A model generated the notes under the pieces. It was not told where the DNA came from and made no database searches. It saw only the letters and a list, made by a program, of their open reading frames with translations. From assembly GCA_934663775.1 (NCBI GenBank), contig CAKUKU010000006.1, positions 1 to 64,000 on the forward strand: DNA of 64,000 bases, given 5' to 3'. How positions within the stretch are numbered: position 1 is the stretch's first letter; every line of letters begins with the position of its first letter. Shown piece by piece: positions 52,936 through 61,348 of this stretch. Position numbers and translations under genes: made by a program. The DNA is from an uncultured Ellagibacter sp. GTDB taxonomy: Bacteria > Actinomycetota > Coriobacteriia > Coriobacteriales > Eggerthellaceae.

Positions 52936-54257
52936 CGCTATTGGAGCGCGTTCGGGCTGCGGGAAACGAAACGACGTCAGCTTCACTGGCGACGCGCGAC
53001 GAGGCGCTCGAATGGCTGCGGGAAAAGGTGCGCGAGCAGCTTCCCGCCGACGACATTGCGGCGCTCGCCAAGGGAAATCCCGAGCGGGCGCGCAACGAGA
53101 TTCGCGCGGTCTGCCGATCGGCGTTCGAAGGGAACGGTCGATCCGAATGGGGCGTTGACGAGCGGGAATCGCTCATCGACGCGCTCGTCGACTCGATGCT
53201 GGGGTTCGGCCCGCTCGAGGCGTTTCTGGCCGACGAGTCGATAACCGAGATTATGGTGAACGGGTCGCGTTCCTTGTTCTACGAGCGCGATGGCGTCCTA
53301 CATCGAAGCGAGTTCTGCTTCGCAAGCGACGATGAGGTGAGGGTGCTGATCGACCGCATCATCGGCCCACTCGGCCGAAGGATCGACGAATCGTCGCCGA
53401 TGGTGAACGCGCGCCTTTCGCAGGGCCATCGCGTGAACGCCATCGTCCCGCCGCTTGCGCTTGACGGCCCGATGCTCACGATTCGGACGTTTTCCTCGAA
53501 GGTCATCGCGCTTGCGGACATGGTGGCGAGCGGGTCTATCGAGGAAAGCGTGCGGCAATTGCTCGTCTGGGCGGTCCGGGCGCGCAAGAGCATCGCTGTT
53601 TCTGGCGGGACGGGAAGCGGCAAGACGACGCTGCTCAATGCGCTTTCGTGCCATGTTTCCGACGACGAGCGGATTATCACAATCGAGGACTCCGCTGAGC
53701 TGCGCTTTCTTGAGCACCCGCATGTCGTTCGTCTTGAGTCGCGGCCGCGCAACGCGGAGGGCGTGGGCGAGGTCACCATCCGCGATTTGGTTGCGAATGC
53801 GCTGCGCATGCGTCCCGATCGCATCATCGTGGGCGAGTGCCGCGGCGGCGAGGCGCTCGACATGCTCGCTGCCATGAACACAGGTCACGAGGGATCGCTC
53901 ACGACCCTTCACGCGAATTCCCCGAAGGAGGCGGTCTCGCGACTGGTGACCATGGTGCGCTTTGCCGCCGACTTGCCGGTAGACGTCATCGAGCTGCAGA
54001 TCGCAAGCGCCTTCGACCTTATCGTCCAGACGGCTCGTGGTGCCGACGGCTCGCGCATGGTTTCCCAGATCGCGACCATCTCCCAGAGCGAAAGCGGGCG
54101 CGAATGCGCAGTCGAGTCGATCTACGAGCGCGATATCTGCGGGTGTGCGGGGACGTGGCTCGCCGCGCCCGAATGGATTTGCGATTTGGAGAAACGGGGA
54201 ATCGCAACAGAGGAGGAGGTGGAATTGTGGAAGGAGATGTCGCTTTGCTCGTCGTAG
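52932..54257 (+). CDS. tadA: Tad secretion ATPase TadA/CpaF
   Basis: A 441-aa hexameric ATPase of the type II/IV secretion class that powers Flp pilus assembly. Walker A is ISGGTGSGKTTLLNAL (about residue 230), the Asp box is ITIEDSAELRF, Walker B is RIIVGECRGGEALDML, and the His box is GHEGSLTTLHANSP. ATGA overlap with tadZ and overlap with tadB indicate coupled translation. Confidence 0.95.
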   Translation: MTLLERVRAAGNETTSASLATRDEALEWLREKVREQLPADDIAALAKGNPERARNEIRAVCRSAFEGNGRSEWGVDERESLIDALVDSMLGFGPLEAFLADESITEIMVNGSRSLFYERDGVLHRSEFCFASDDEVRVLIDRIIGPLGRRIDESSPMVNARLSQGHRVNAIVPPLALDGPMLTIRTFSSKVIALADMVASGSIEESVRQLLVWAVRARKSIAVSGGTGSGKTTLLNALSCHVSDDERIITIEDSAELRFLEHPHVVRLESRPRNAEGVGEVTIRDLVANALRMRPDRIIVGECRGGEALDMLAAMNTGHEGSLTTLHANSPKEAVSRLVTMVRFAADLPVDVIELQIASAFDLIVQTARGADGSRMVSQIATISQSESGRECAVESIYERDICGCAGTWLAAPEWICDLEKRGIATEEEVELWKEMSLCSS

Positions 54258-55204
54258 CCGGGGCCTCGGCATTCGCCTGCGCTGCCTTTCTGGGGAGCGC
54301 GTTTGCTCGCACCCTGGGCGGGAAATCTCGTGCCGCCGCGTTTTCCATCGGGGGCGGAGGGGGCAGGGCGGGTTGGCTTTCGTGGCTTATCCGCAACGGA
54401 GTGGGGTTCTTGCGCCCCGCCGCGCGACTCACCCTGAAAAGCCCGCGGGTCCGCTCGATGGCATCGCGCCTGCTCGTTGCCACCGAAGAGCTCGGGTTCG
54501 CTGCCACCGGGGAGTCGCTGACCTCTCTCGTCTTGGCCGGGATTCTTACCCTCGGCATATGCGGGACCGCCGTCACGGCGACCCCCGTATGCGGTCTGGC
54601 TCTTGCCGCGTGCGCTGCGGCGGCCTGCGCGATCTGCGCGAAGAGCGCGGAGGAGCGGCGCCGCGAGAGCATGCGCGAGGCCGTTCCCGACGCCCTGCGC
54701 TCGATGGCGGTGTGCTTTCGCACGGGGCAGTCGCTCTTGCAGACGATGCAGCAGGTCGGCGCCGCCACGAAGGGACCCGTCGGGGCGCTGTTTTGCCGTG
54801 CGGCCCATCTTCTCGAAACCGGGGGAAGCACCCACGAGGCGCTCTCCGTCTTCCAGGGGCGAGGATCGGTTCCCGAGCTTGCCTTCGTCTCCGTTGCGCT
54901 CGATGTACAGCATCAGACGGGAGGGAGCATGGAGCGGGTCCTCGACGCTGCGCGCGACACCGTGGAAGGCGAGCTCGAGCTTACACGGTCTCTGCGCGTC
55001 CAGACCGCCCAGGCGAAGCTGTCGGCTCGCATCGTGAGCGTCATGCCAATCGTGCTCATAGCTCTGTTCTCCCTGGTGAGCGAGGACTTTCTGGCTCCCT
55101 TCTTCTCCAGCTTCGCAGGGATGACGCTTTTGGGCATCGCCGTCGTCATGCAGGTCGCCGGCATCTTCGCCGTGCGGCGCATGCTGAAAGTCGAGGTGGA
55201 ATGA
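54227..55204 (+). CDS. tadB: Tad inner-membrane platform protein TadB
   Basis: A 325-aa type II secretion F-like protein: N-terminal helix, a helix pair near residues 100-140, the cytoplasmic T2SSF domain (VPDALRSMAVCFRTGQSLLQ), and two C-terminal helices. The GTG start (VEGDVALLV) is chosen because AGGAGG lies 7 nt before it; it sits inside the end of tadA. It ends in an ATGA overlap with tadC. Confidence 0.88.
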   Translation: MEGDVALLVVAGASAFACAAFLGSAFARTLGGKSRAAAFSIGGGGGRAGWLSWLIRNGVGFLRPAARLTLKSPRVRSMASRLLVATEELGFAATGESLTSLVLAGILTLGICGTAVTATPVCGLALAACAAAACAICAKSAEERRRESMREAVPDALRSMAVCFRTGQSLLQTMQQVGAATKGPVGALFCRAAHLLETGGSTHEALSVFQGRGSVPELAFVSVALDVQHQTGGSMERVLDAARDTVEGELELTRSLRVQTAQAKLSARIVSVMPIVLIALFSLVSEDFLAPFFSSFAGMTLLGIAVVMQVAGIFAVRRMLKVEVE

Positions 55205-56133
55205 TGTTCGCGGAAGGGGGCGCCGTCGCGGTGCTTGCCGGAGCGGGAGCGTTCGGCGTGGGGCTCGTCGTATCGCGCGGCGTCGCGCGGCGTCATGAGC
55301 AGAACCGTGCCGCAGCGCGCCGTCGGGCCTCGCTTTCGGGGGAAAAGGCCGCCCCCGCTCGCTCGGGTGGGAGCGTTCCGGGCGGCATCGTCTCCTTCGT
55401 CGAATCGCGGAGCCGTGTCGTTTTCGCGGGTCGTGTGCGAAATGCTGCCTCTCGCGAGACGGCCTCGCTCGCTCGCGACATCCGACAGGCGGGGCTCGCC
55501 TCCTCGGTGACGGCTTCGGGATTCTTCGATGCCCGGGTTCGCCTGACGTTAGGTGCTGCGGTTGTGGGATTTCTCGTCGGGTACGCGTTTTCCCTCGAGC
55601 TCGCCGCGATTCTCGCTATCGCGTGCGGGGTGTGGGGATGGACGGCGCCGAGGCGAGCGATCGCGCAAAGGAAGAAGGACCGCGCCGAAGAGCTCGAGCG
55701 CCATCTGCCCGAGATGCTCGAAGTGCTTTCGCTCGGCTTGAGGAGCGGTCTGTCATTCGATAGGAGCCTTGATGTCTATACCGAGCACTTCGATACGCTG
55801 CTCTCGCGGTCTTTGGCGTCGGCGAGGCAGCAGTGGGCGCTCGGTCTCGCGCGAAGGGACGACGCGCTTCGCGACGTCGCAGAAACCTACGACTCGGCGC
55901 TTTTCTCGCGGGCGGTGGAATCCATTATCCGTTCCCTGCGCTACGGATCGTCGCTTGCCGAGGGCCTTGAGGCGACGGCGCGCGAGGCGCGGGCTTTGTA
56001 TCGCGCGCTCAAGCAGGAGCAGGTCGCGAAGGCGCCGGTGAAGATGATGGTGCCGACGGGGGCGCTCATGCTCCCCGCGATGCTCATTTTGGTGTTAGGG
56101 CCGATGTTGCTCGAGCTCATCGGCGGGTTCTAG
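55201..56133 (+). CDS. tadC: Tad inner-membrane platform protein TadC
   Basis: A 310-aa partner of TadB with the same T2SSF architecture: helices near residues 8-25 and 115-150, the cytoplasmic domain (HLPEMLEVLSLGLRSGLSFD), and a C-terminal hydrophobic pair (MLPAMLILVLGPMLLELIGGF). It starts with an ATGA overlap and ends 20 nt before the pilin gene. Confidence 0.88.
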   Translation: MMFAEGGAVAVLAGAGAFGVGLVVSRGVARRHEQNRAAARRRASLSGEKAAPARSGGSVPGGIVSFVESRSRVVFAGRVRNAASRETASLARDIRQAGLASSVTASGFFDARVRLTLGAAVVGFLVGYAFSLELAAILAIACGVWGWTAPRRAIAQRKKDRAEELERHLPEMLEVLSLGLRSGLSFDRSLDVYTEHFDTLLSRSLASARQQWALGLARRDDALRDVAETYDSALFSRAVESIIRSLRYGSSLAEGLEATAREARALYRALKQEQVAKAPVKMMVPTGALMLPAMLILVLGPMLLELIGGF

Positions 56134-56153
56134 GAAGGAAAGGTGCATGCGGG

Positions 56154-56375
56154 ATGATGCTCATGAGAAAGATGCGCGCGGAGGCGCAGCGACGTGCGAT
56201 AGGCGTATGGTGCGCGATGAGGGCGAAACTTGCCTGCGAAAAGGGGCAGGGCACGACCGAGTATGCGATTCTCGTCGGTGTGCTCGTCGTAATCGCGATA
56301 GTCGCCATAACGTTGTTCCGGCCGAAGATTCAGGAGCTTTGGGATGCGATCGCGAACGGTATCAACGGGCTGTGA
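56154..56375 (+). CDS. flp: Flp-type major pilin
   Basis: A 73-aa prepilin. A 31-residue basic leader ends at KG, then QGTTEYAILVGVLVVIAIVA, the Flp processing site with Glu at +5 and the hydrophobic assembly helix. The mature protein is about 42 residues. The leader is longer than in many Flp pilins. It overlaps the next gene (GTGA). Confidence 0.9.
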   Translation: MMLMRKMRAEAQRRAIGVWCAMRAKLACEKGQGTTEYAILVGVLVVIAIVAITLFRPKIQELWDAIANGINGL

Positions 56376-56614
56376 GGGCCCGGGGGACGAGGGGCGTCCG
56401 CACGCGTCTCGCGAGCAAGGTTTGCTCCGAGCGAGGGCAGGGCACGGTGGAGTACGCCGTCGTACTCGCGGGCGTGTTGTGCATGGCGGTGGCGCTCGGG
56501 GCGCTTGCGAAGGTGATGGGGGAGGGGCTGCTCGTGGAACACGCGCTCATGTCGGCGTCCCATCATCTGCAGCTCGCAGCCTTAGGGACGGTGGCGGACG
56601 TGTTCGCATTCTAG
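56372..56614 (+). CDS. Second Flp/TadE-like pseudopilin
   Basis: An 80-aa protein with a basic leader, the processing motif RG-QGTVEYAVVLAGVLCMAVAL, and a longer tail (about 35 residues) than the major pilin. The GTG start overlaps the flp stop codon. It may be a minor pilin that primes or tips the fibre. Confidence 0.78.
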   Translation: MRARGTRGVRTRLASKVCSERGQGTVEYAVVLAGVLCMAVALGALAKVMGEGLLVEHALMSASHHLQLAALGTVADVFAF

Positions 56615-56622
56615 TTTGCAAG

Positions 56623-57126
56623 GTGTTTCGCGAAGACGCCGGCCAGGCGACGGTCGAGGCGGCGTTCGTCCTTCCCGTGACACTTGCGCTGGTGGTGCTG
56701 CTCGTGCAGCCGGGAATCCTGCTCTACGACCGCATCGTCATGCAGCAGGCTGCAGCGGAAACGTGCCGCCTGCTCGCAACGACGCCGGAAGGGGATCCGA
56801 CCGGTGCATGCGAGGCGTTTGCCAAAAGGCGCTTAGGCGCGGTGCCCGAGCAGGACTGCTTCCATGTTCACGAGGGCGGGTGCACGTGGAGGGTCGAACT
56901 TGAAGGCGGGGAGTCATCCGACGTCGTTCGCGTGCGTATCGCGACGAAGGTGAAACCGCTTCCGCTCGTCGGCGTCGGCGCGCGCCTTCTGGGCGCGGTC
57001 AACGACGGCAAGAACTTCGATGTTTCCGTCGAGGCGTCGGCGCCGACGCAACCTGCGTGGGCGATCGGCGCCGGGGCGGGAAGATTGCCATCTGAATGGA
57101 TTGGAGCGTGGGCCGATGAGTCGTGA
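56623..57126 (+). CDS. TadE-like minor pilin
   Basis: A 167-aa protein with the TadE pattern: leader then AGQATVEAAFVLPVTLALVV, and a soluble C-terminal domain with a cysteine pair (DCFHVHEGGCTW). The only usable start is a GTG 9 nt after the previous stop, giving a very short leader; no good ribosome-binding site is seen, so translation may rely on coupling. Confidence 0.72.
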   Translation: MFREDAGQATVEAAFVLPVTLALVVLLVQPGILLYDRIVMQQAAAETCRLLATTPEGDPTGACEAFAKRRLGAVPEQDCFHVHEGGCTWRVELEGGESSDVVRVRIATKVKPLPLVGVGARLLGAVNDGKNFDVSVEASAPTQPAWAIGAGAGRLPSEWIGAWADES

Positions 57127-59260
57127 GCGCAGCGATAGGCGCAGCGTTTTCTGGGATGACGAGGGCTTCTCGACGCTTGGCATGGCGATCGCCCTGCTGG
57201 TCACGTTGTCGCTTGTGTTTTCGGCGGCGCAGGTGTACCGGGTGTTGTCGGCATCCTCCGATATTCAGGACGTTGCCGATGCGAGTGTCCTTGCGGCGGA
57301 AAACGAAGTTGCCGAGTTCATGATTGCCGTGCGTATTTGCGATGCCGTCGTGTTGTCGTTGTCGCTCACGAGCGCCGCGCTGTTCGGCTTGGGCGTCGTT
57401 GCGCTCTGCGTTCCCCCTGCGGCGGAGTTGGGGCTTGAGCTGGTCAATCTCGGAACAGAGGTGCTGAAGGCAAGAAGCTCGTTTGCCGAGCGCGCGTCGT
57501 CGGGGCTCAACGCCCTGCAGGAGGCGCTGCCGTTTCTCGCCGCGGCAAACGCGTATTCGACGGCAAACGCGAACTCGGGCGGCGTCATGGCGGCGAGCTA
57601 TCTCGGTGTGGCGACCCTCGTGCCCGCGCAGGGCGATACGATCGAGGTGGGCTCGTCGAAGGCGCTTTCCGATGCCGCTGACGCGGCGAGTAAGGACGCC
57701 GAATCGCTCAGAGAGGCCTCCGAAGCCGCGGAAGAGGCGGCGAAGGAAGCCAATCGGGCGAAGGAGGAGGGCTTCAAGCGCGACTGCGGCGACGCTCCGG
57801 CGTACTGCATGTACGAGCGCGCAGGCGCGCTCTCAAGCATCTCGTCTGCGGCGAATCCCCTGTTCCATACGGTGGATGCGTGGTCGTTCTCCGTAGCCCT
57901 CGACCGCGCGAGGGAATACTACTCGCTGCGTTACGCGGACGAGGGCCCGCTATCTTCGTCGATCGACGAGCAGTCGAACTCCGCTTTGCGCAAGGTGTTC
58001 TATCGCTTCGCCGCCGCCGAGGTGTCGCGCGGGTACGTGATCGATTCGGGCGACTCCTTCAGGGCGTCGTTTCCCGTGCTTCCCAAGAACACCGAGGAGA
58101 TGAAGGCGACGCGGCTCTACACCGACCCCGTGTTCCCGCTTGGCACGGACGAATCGGGCGCGGTGACGCTCCACGCGTGGGCGGGCTGCCCGAACGCGTC
58201 GCCTAGCATGGGGACCGCCTCGGTCGCGCAGATGGAAGAGGGGAACTACCCCACGTGCGACAAGTGCCGCTTCACCGCATCTAGTTTGGGGAAGGTCGCC
58301 GCAGCGTCGAGCTCTATTGCAAACGGCTTCGAGTACCACTACAGCGCCGTGGCGCGGGCCGCCGAGGACTACGAGGCGGCCAGGGTGAAGCAGGACGAGG
58401 CGTCGAGGGAGGCGAAGAACCAGGCGGCGGAGCTGCTCGAGAAATGCAAGGAGGCGTTTTCGGAGGCTTCCAGCATGCGCATCGACGCGAAGCCGCCAGG
58501 CTACAAGGGTGCGATCTCGATGGTCGTGAACCTTGCTGCGACACCGGCGGACACGGGGTTTTCGAGTTCGTTCGTCAAAGGGTCGACATCCCTCGGTGCT
58601 CGCGTTGCCGTTTCCGGCGCGACTTTGCTCGAAGAGGAAAGCGAGGAGGGGCGCACGGTCATCTCGTCGCTTCTTGACGGCTTGATCGGCGACGGAGGGT
58701 TCGCGCTCGGCGCCGCGCGTTTCGCCCTCGACCTTTGGTCGCGCGCCCTTCGCGCATACTGCGACGGGCAAGAAGCGGTTGATGGCGCCATCCGGCATGC
58801 GCTCGACTCGTTGCCGCTTGCAAGTGCGAGCGGCTTGGGAACATGGGCGGCGGACGCGCTTTCGGGTGCTGTTTCGGCTGCGGGATTCGCGCCTGCGAAG
58901 CTCAACGCGCTCAAGCCCGTGCTCGTGAGCACAGGGTATGTTGCGGCGTCCGATTCTGGGACGTTTTCCGCGAACTATCAGGCGATTCGCGGCGAGGCTC
59001 TCGCGTCATCGGGATCGTCTGCGAGCTTATTCGACTCGCTTGTTGGCAAGGTCGAAGACAGCGCGCTGCGTGCTCTCGAGGGTGCAGACGGCGTGATCGA
59101 GATCGTGCGAATCGATTTCCCCTTCGGCGAGGGGTCGATTCCCATAACCATCACGCTGCCCGACTCGCTCCGGCAGGCAACGGGCGGGCTGGTGAGCGCG
59201 GCGGCGAACGCCGTTCGGGGTGCTGTCGCGAGCGTCACGGGCACAAGGGTGTGGCACTAA
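57116..59260 (+). CDS. Large TadG-like surface protein of the Tad operon
   Basis: A 714-aa protein. It starts with a pilin-like segment (DDEGFSTLGMAIALLVTLSLVF) followed by a second hydrophobic region (about 70-115) and an Ala/Glu-rich coiled-coil part (about 170-230). The remainder is probably extracytoplasmic and includes a CDKCRF cysteine motif. Its size and place suggest a pilus tip or anchor protein, but no defined domain is clear. It overlaps the preceding gene by 11 bp. Confidence 0.75.
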   Translation: MSRERSDRRSVFWDDEGFSTLGMAIALLVTLSLVFSAAQVYRVLSASSDIQDVADASVLAAENEVAEFMIAVRICDAVVLSLSLTSAALFGLGVVALCVPPAAELGLELVNLGTEVLKARSSFAERASSGLNALQEALPFLAAANAYSTANANSGGVMAASYLGVATLVPAQGDTIEVGSSKALSDAADAASKDAESLREASEAAEEAAKEANRAKEEGFKRDCGDAPAYCMYERAGALSSISSAANPLFHTVDAWSFSVALDRAREYYSLRYADEGPLSSSIDEQSNSALRKVFYRFAAAEVSRGYVIDSGDSFRASFPVLPKNTEEMKATRLYTDPVFPLGTDESGAVTLHAWAGCPNASPSMGTASVAQMEEGNYPTCDKCRFTASSLGKVAAASSSIANGFEYHYSAVARAAEDYEAARVKQDEASREAKNQAAELLEKCKEAFSEASSMRIDAKPPGYKGAISMVVNLAATPADTGFSSSFVKGSTSLGARVAVSGATLLEEESEEGRTVISSLLDGLIGDGGFALGAARFALDLWSRALRAYCDGQEAVDGAIRHALDSLPLASASGLGTWAADALSGAVSAAGFAPAKLNALKPVLVSTGYVAASDSGTFSANYQAIRGEALASSGSSASLFDSLVGKVEDSALRALEGADGVIEIVRIDFPFGEGSIPITITLPDSLRQATGGLVSAAANAVRGAVASVTGTRVWH

Positions 59261-59724
59261 TGAACGACCTGCGAAAACGATACTCATCCTGGCGCCGTGA
59301 CGAGCGCGGGCAGATGACGATCGAGCTTGCCGTCATGATTCCGGTGCTTGTCGCCATCGCGGTCATCGCGGTGAATGCGATGCTCTTCTTCTCGGAATGC
59401 GCTGCGTTCGATCGGCTTGCCCGCAACGCGGTGCGCGTGGCCGCGGCGTCTCCTGCCTACGGCGAGGGCTCCGAGCAGAGTTGCGCCGCGGCCCTCGCCG
59501 CCGTCGAGGAGGGGATGGGCATCGCAAGCAAGGATTACCTGGAGGCCGACGTGGCGGTTGCGGGGGAGTCGTCTGGTCAAAGGCGGTTTCGCGCGACGCT
59601 TCGCTTCACCCCGACGCTCTTCGGGCTGGGGCTGAAATCCTCCGTGTTCGGTGTGTCGCTCCCTCAGTTGGAACATTCCACGGAACTCGTGGTGGACGTC
59701 TATAAACCGGGAGTGTTGTTCTGA
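59260..59724 (+). CDS. TadE-family pseudopilin
   Basis: A 154-aa protein with the TadE signature RGQMTIELAVMIPVLVAIAV after a basic leader, and a soluble C-terminal domain. TAATG overlap with the preceding gene. Confidence 0.8.
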   Translation: MNDLRKRYSSWRRDERGQMTIELAVMIPVLVAIAVIAVNAMLFFSECAAFDRLARNAVRVAAASPAYGEGSEQSCAAALAAVEEGMGIASKDYLEADVAVAGESSGQRRFRATLRFTPTLFGLGLKSSVFGVSLPQLEHSTELVVDVYKPGVLF

Positions 59725-60248
59725 TGGGGCAGTCGCGTCGGGCGCTTGCCGCCCTTTTCCTTATCGTCGGGGCCGTGGTTCTCGCAATCGCCGTCGACGG
59801 CGTGCTCGATGCCGTTGGCGCGGCATCGAAGGTCGACCGCGCGCTCGCCGCGGCCGACGCGCAATCGCAGGCACGTTATGCGTTTGACGGGGCCTCCGGT
59901 GTGGGCGGCGACGGGGAAGTAGCGCCGATCGCCGATGAGCGAACGGGAACCGCAGCGTTGCCTTCGTGGTTCGAAGATGAGCTGCTCTCGCTTGACTCGG
60001 CACGGTCGGTGCGGGTTTCGCGGGAGGGCGGCGTTGTCGGGTTTTCGCGAGCATGCTCGGCGGACGATGCGTTTGCGCAGGTGAAAGCATCGCTTTCGAG
60101 CAAAGGATGGTTCGAATCGAAAACGGGCGTCGAGCGATGCTCGGTGTTCGTGAAGGAAGGGGGCGTGTGCCGATGGGCGATGGTGTCGTGCGTGCCCGTG
60201 GGGACGGGCGCGAGCGTGGTCGTGCAATGCGCGACAAGCGAATGGTAG
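59724..60248 (+). CDS. Membrane-anchored hypothetical protein of the Tad operon
   Basis: A 174-aa protein with one N-terminal helix (LAALFLIVGAVVLAIAV) and an extracytoplasmic domain containing Cys residues (RACSADDA, VERCSVF, GVCRWAMVSC) that could form disulfides. TGATG overlap upstream. Unknown family. Confidence 0.72.
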   Translation: MGQSRRALAALFLIVGAVVLAIAVDGVLDAVGAASKVDRALAAADAQSQARYAFDGASGVGGDGEVAPIADERTGTAALPSWFEDELLSLDSARSVRVSREGGVVGFSRACSADDAFAQVKASLSSKGWFESKTGVERCSVFVKEGGVCRWAMVSCVPVGTGASVVVQCATSEW

Positions 60249-60595
60249 GAACCGAAGAAGATGTTTTCTCGCAGCTGATGTTGGCGACGAATGCGCCCGC
60301 GAAGGCGCGGGGGCTGCTCTTGCGGTGTCGATGCCGCAAGTCGCTCATCCTCATGCCGTGCAACGACGTGCATACCGTCGGCATGGTTCGAAAACTCGAC
60401 ATCGCGTTCGTCGATCGCTGCGGCGTGGTGCTCGAATCGTATCGCGCAGTGGGCCCGATGAGGCGTCTGCGATGTCCTCGTGCGGTGGCGACTATCGAGC
60501 GCTTCGCCGAGTGCGGGGATTGGTTTTCGGAGGGGGATTGCGTGGGGATTGCTGCCTACGCGGCGCAAAGAGAGCGGAAAGGACCAACAAGATGA
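60242..60595 (+). CDS. DUF192-like protein
   Basis: A 117-aa protein with the DUF192 outline: KARGLLLRCRCRKSLILMPC, then VRKLDIAFVDRCGVVLES and VGPMRRLRCP. Other DUF192 proteins are often exported; this one has no signal peptide. It overlaps both neighbours by a few bases and so belongs to the Tad transcript. Function unknown. Confidence 0.75.
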   Translation: MVGTEEDVFSQLMLATNAPAKARGLLLRCRCRKSLILMPCNDVHTVGMVRKLDIAFVDRCGVVLESYRAVGPMRRLRCPRAVATIERFAECGDWFSEGDCVGIAAYAAQRERKGPTR

Positions 60596-60957
60596 AAGTG
60601 TGCCCTGTGTGCAAGGCGCGGGTGTTCGACGACATGGATACCTGCTACGGATGTCTCTATCGTTTCGACTCTTCCCGTGCGGGAGGCGCCGGCAAGAGCG
60701 GTGCCGACGAGGGCGACTTCGAGCCGGAGGAACCTCTCGCCTTCGCGGCGAAAACGCAAAAACTCGCCTGCGATAGTGAAGAAAAGAAAGGCACACGCCC
60801 AGTGGACGTGCGCCAAGAAAACAAGGCGGATGCGAGACCGCCCGTGCGGGACCTCGTACTTCACATCGCGGTGCCGGAAGGCGCCGCGGGCGTGCGGGTT
60901 GCCGTCGATTTTGCGGGATGCGCCCCAGCTGGGCGAACGAGAGCCGCCGATGCCTAG
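60592..60957 (+). CDS. Zinc-ribbon protein at the end of the Tad operon
   Basis: A 121-aa protein with an N-terminal zinc ribbon (CPVCKARVFDDMDTCYGCLY), an acidic linker, and a short beta-like C-terminal part (VRDLVLHIAVPEGAAGVRV). ATGA overlap with the DUF192 gene. Its stop overlaps the convergent ModE-like gene by 4 bp. Unknown function. Confidence 0.72.
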   Translation: MKVCPVCKARVFDDMDTCYGCLYRFDSSRAGGAGKSGADEGDFEPEEPLAFAAKTQKLACDSEEKKGTRPVDVRQENKADARPPVRDLVLHIAVPEGAAGVRVAVDFAGCAPAGRTRAADA

Positions 60958-61298
60958 TCGACGAGACGGTGGAATTCCTTTTCCGCTGCTTCCTGAACAC
61001 GCTTGGCGATTTCAAGATAGGAGTCGAGGAGCTTGTTGCCCTCGTCGGTAAGGCTGCTTCCGTGGGCGCCATCGCGATTGAGCAGCTGGATTTCCAAGGC
61101 TGCTTCGGTTTCTTTGATGATGCGCCAGGCCTTGCTGTATGCCATGCCGATGCTCTTCGCGGCGGCGTTGAGCGAGCCCTTCTCACGCACGCCGAGGCAC
61201 AGATCGGCGATGCCGCGGCCGAACACCGATCCGCTCTCGGAGTCCGGGTTCTTGATGGAAAGTCTGATGGATGGAGTGAGGTTGGTAAGCTTGCTCAT
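60954..61298 (-). CDS. ModE N-terminal-type winged-helix regulator
   Basis: A 114-aa single-domain protein of the LysR/ModE HTH type (GREKGSLNAAAKSIGMAYSK-like segment at about 37-56, then AWRIIKETEAALEIQLLNRD). Full ModE has two molybdate-binding domains after this; they are missing. It lies 50 bp downstream of thrC on the same strand. Regulation of molybdenum genes is possible but unproven. Confidence 0.75.
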   Translation of the reverse strand: MSKLTNLTPSIRLSIKNPDSESGSVFGRGIADLCLGVREKGSLNAAAKSIGMAYSKAWRIIKETEAALEIQLLNRDGAHGSSLTDEGNKLLDSYLEIAKRVQEAAEKEFHRLVD

Positions 61299-61348
61299 GC
61301 GTTCCCCTTTTTTCGACGGTTTTCTGTTTGCCTGTGGTTTCCTGATTG

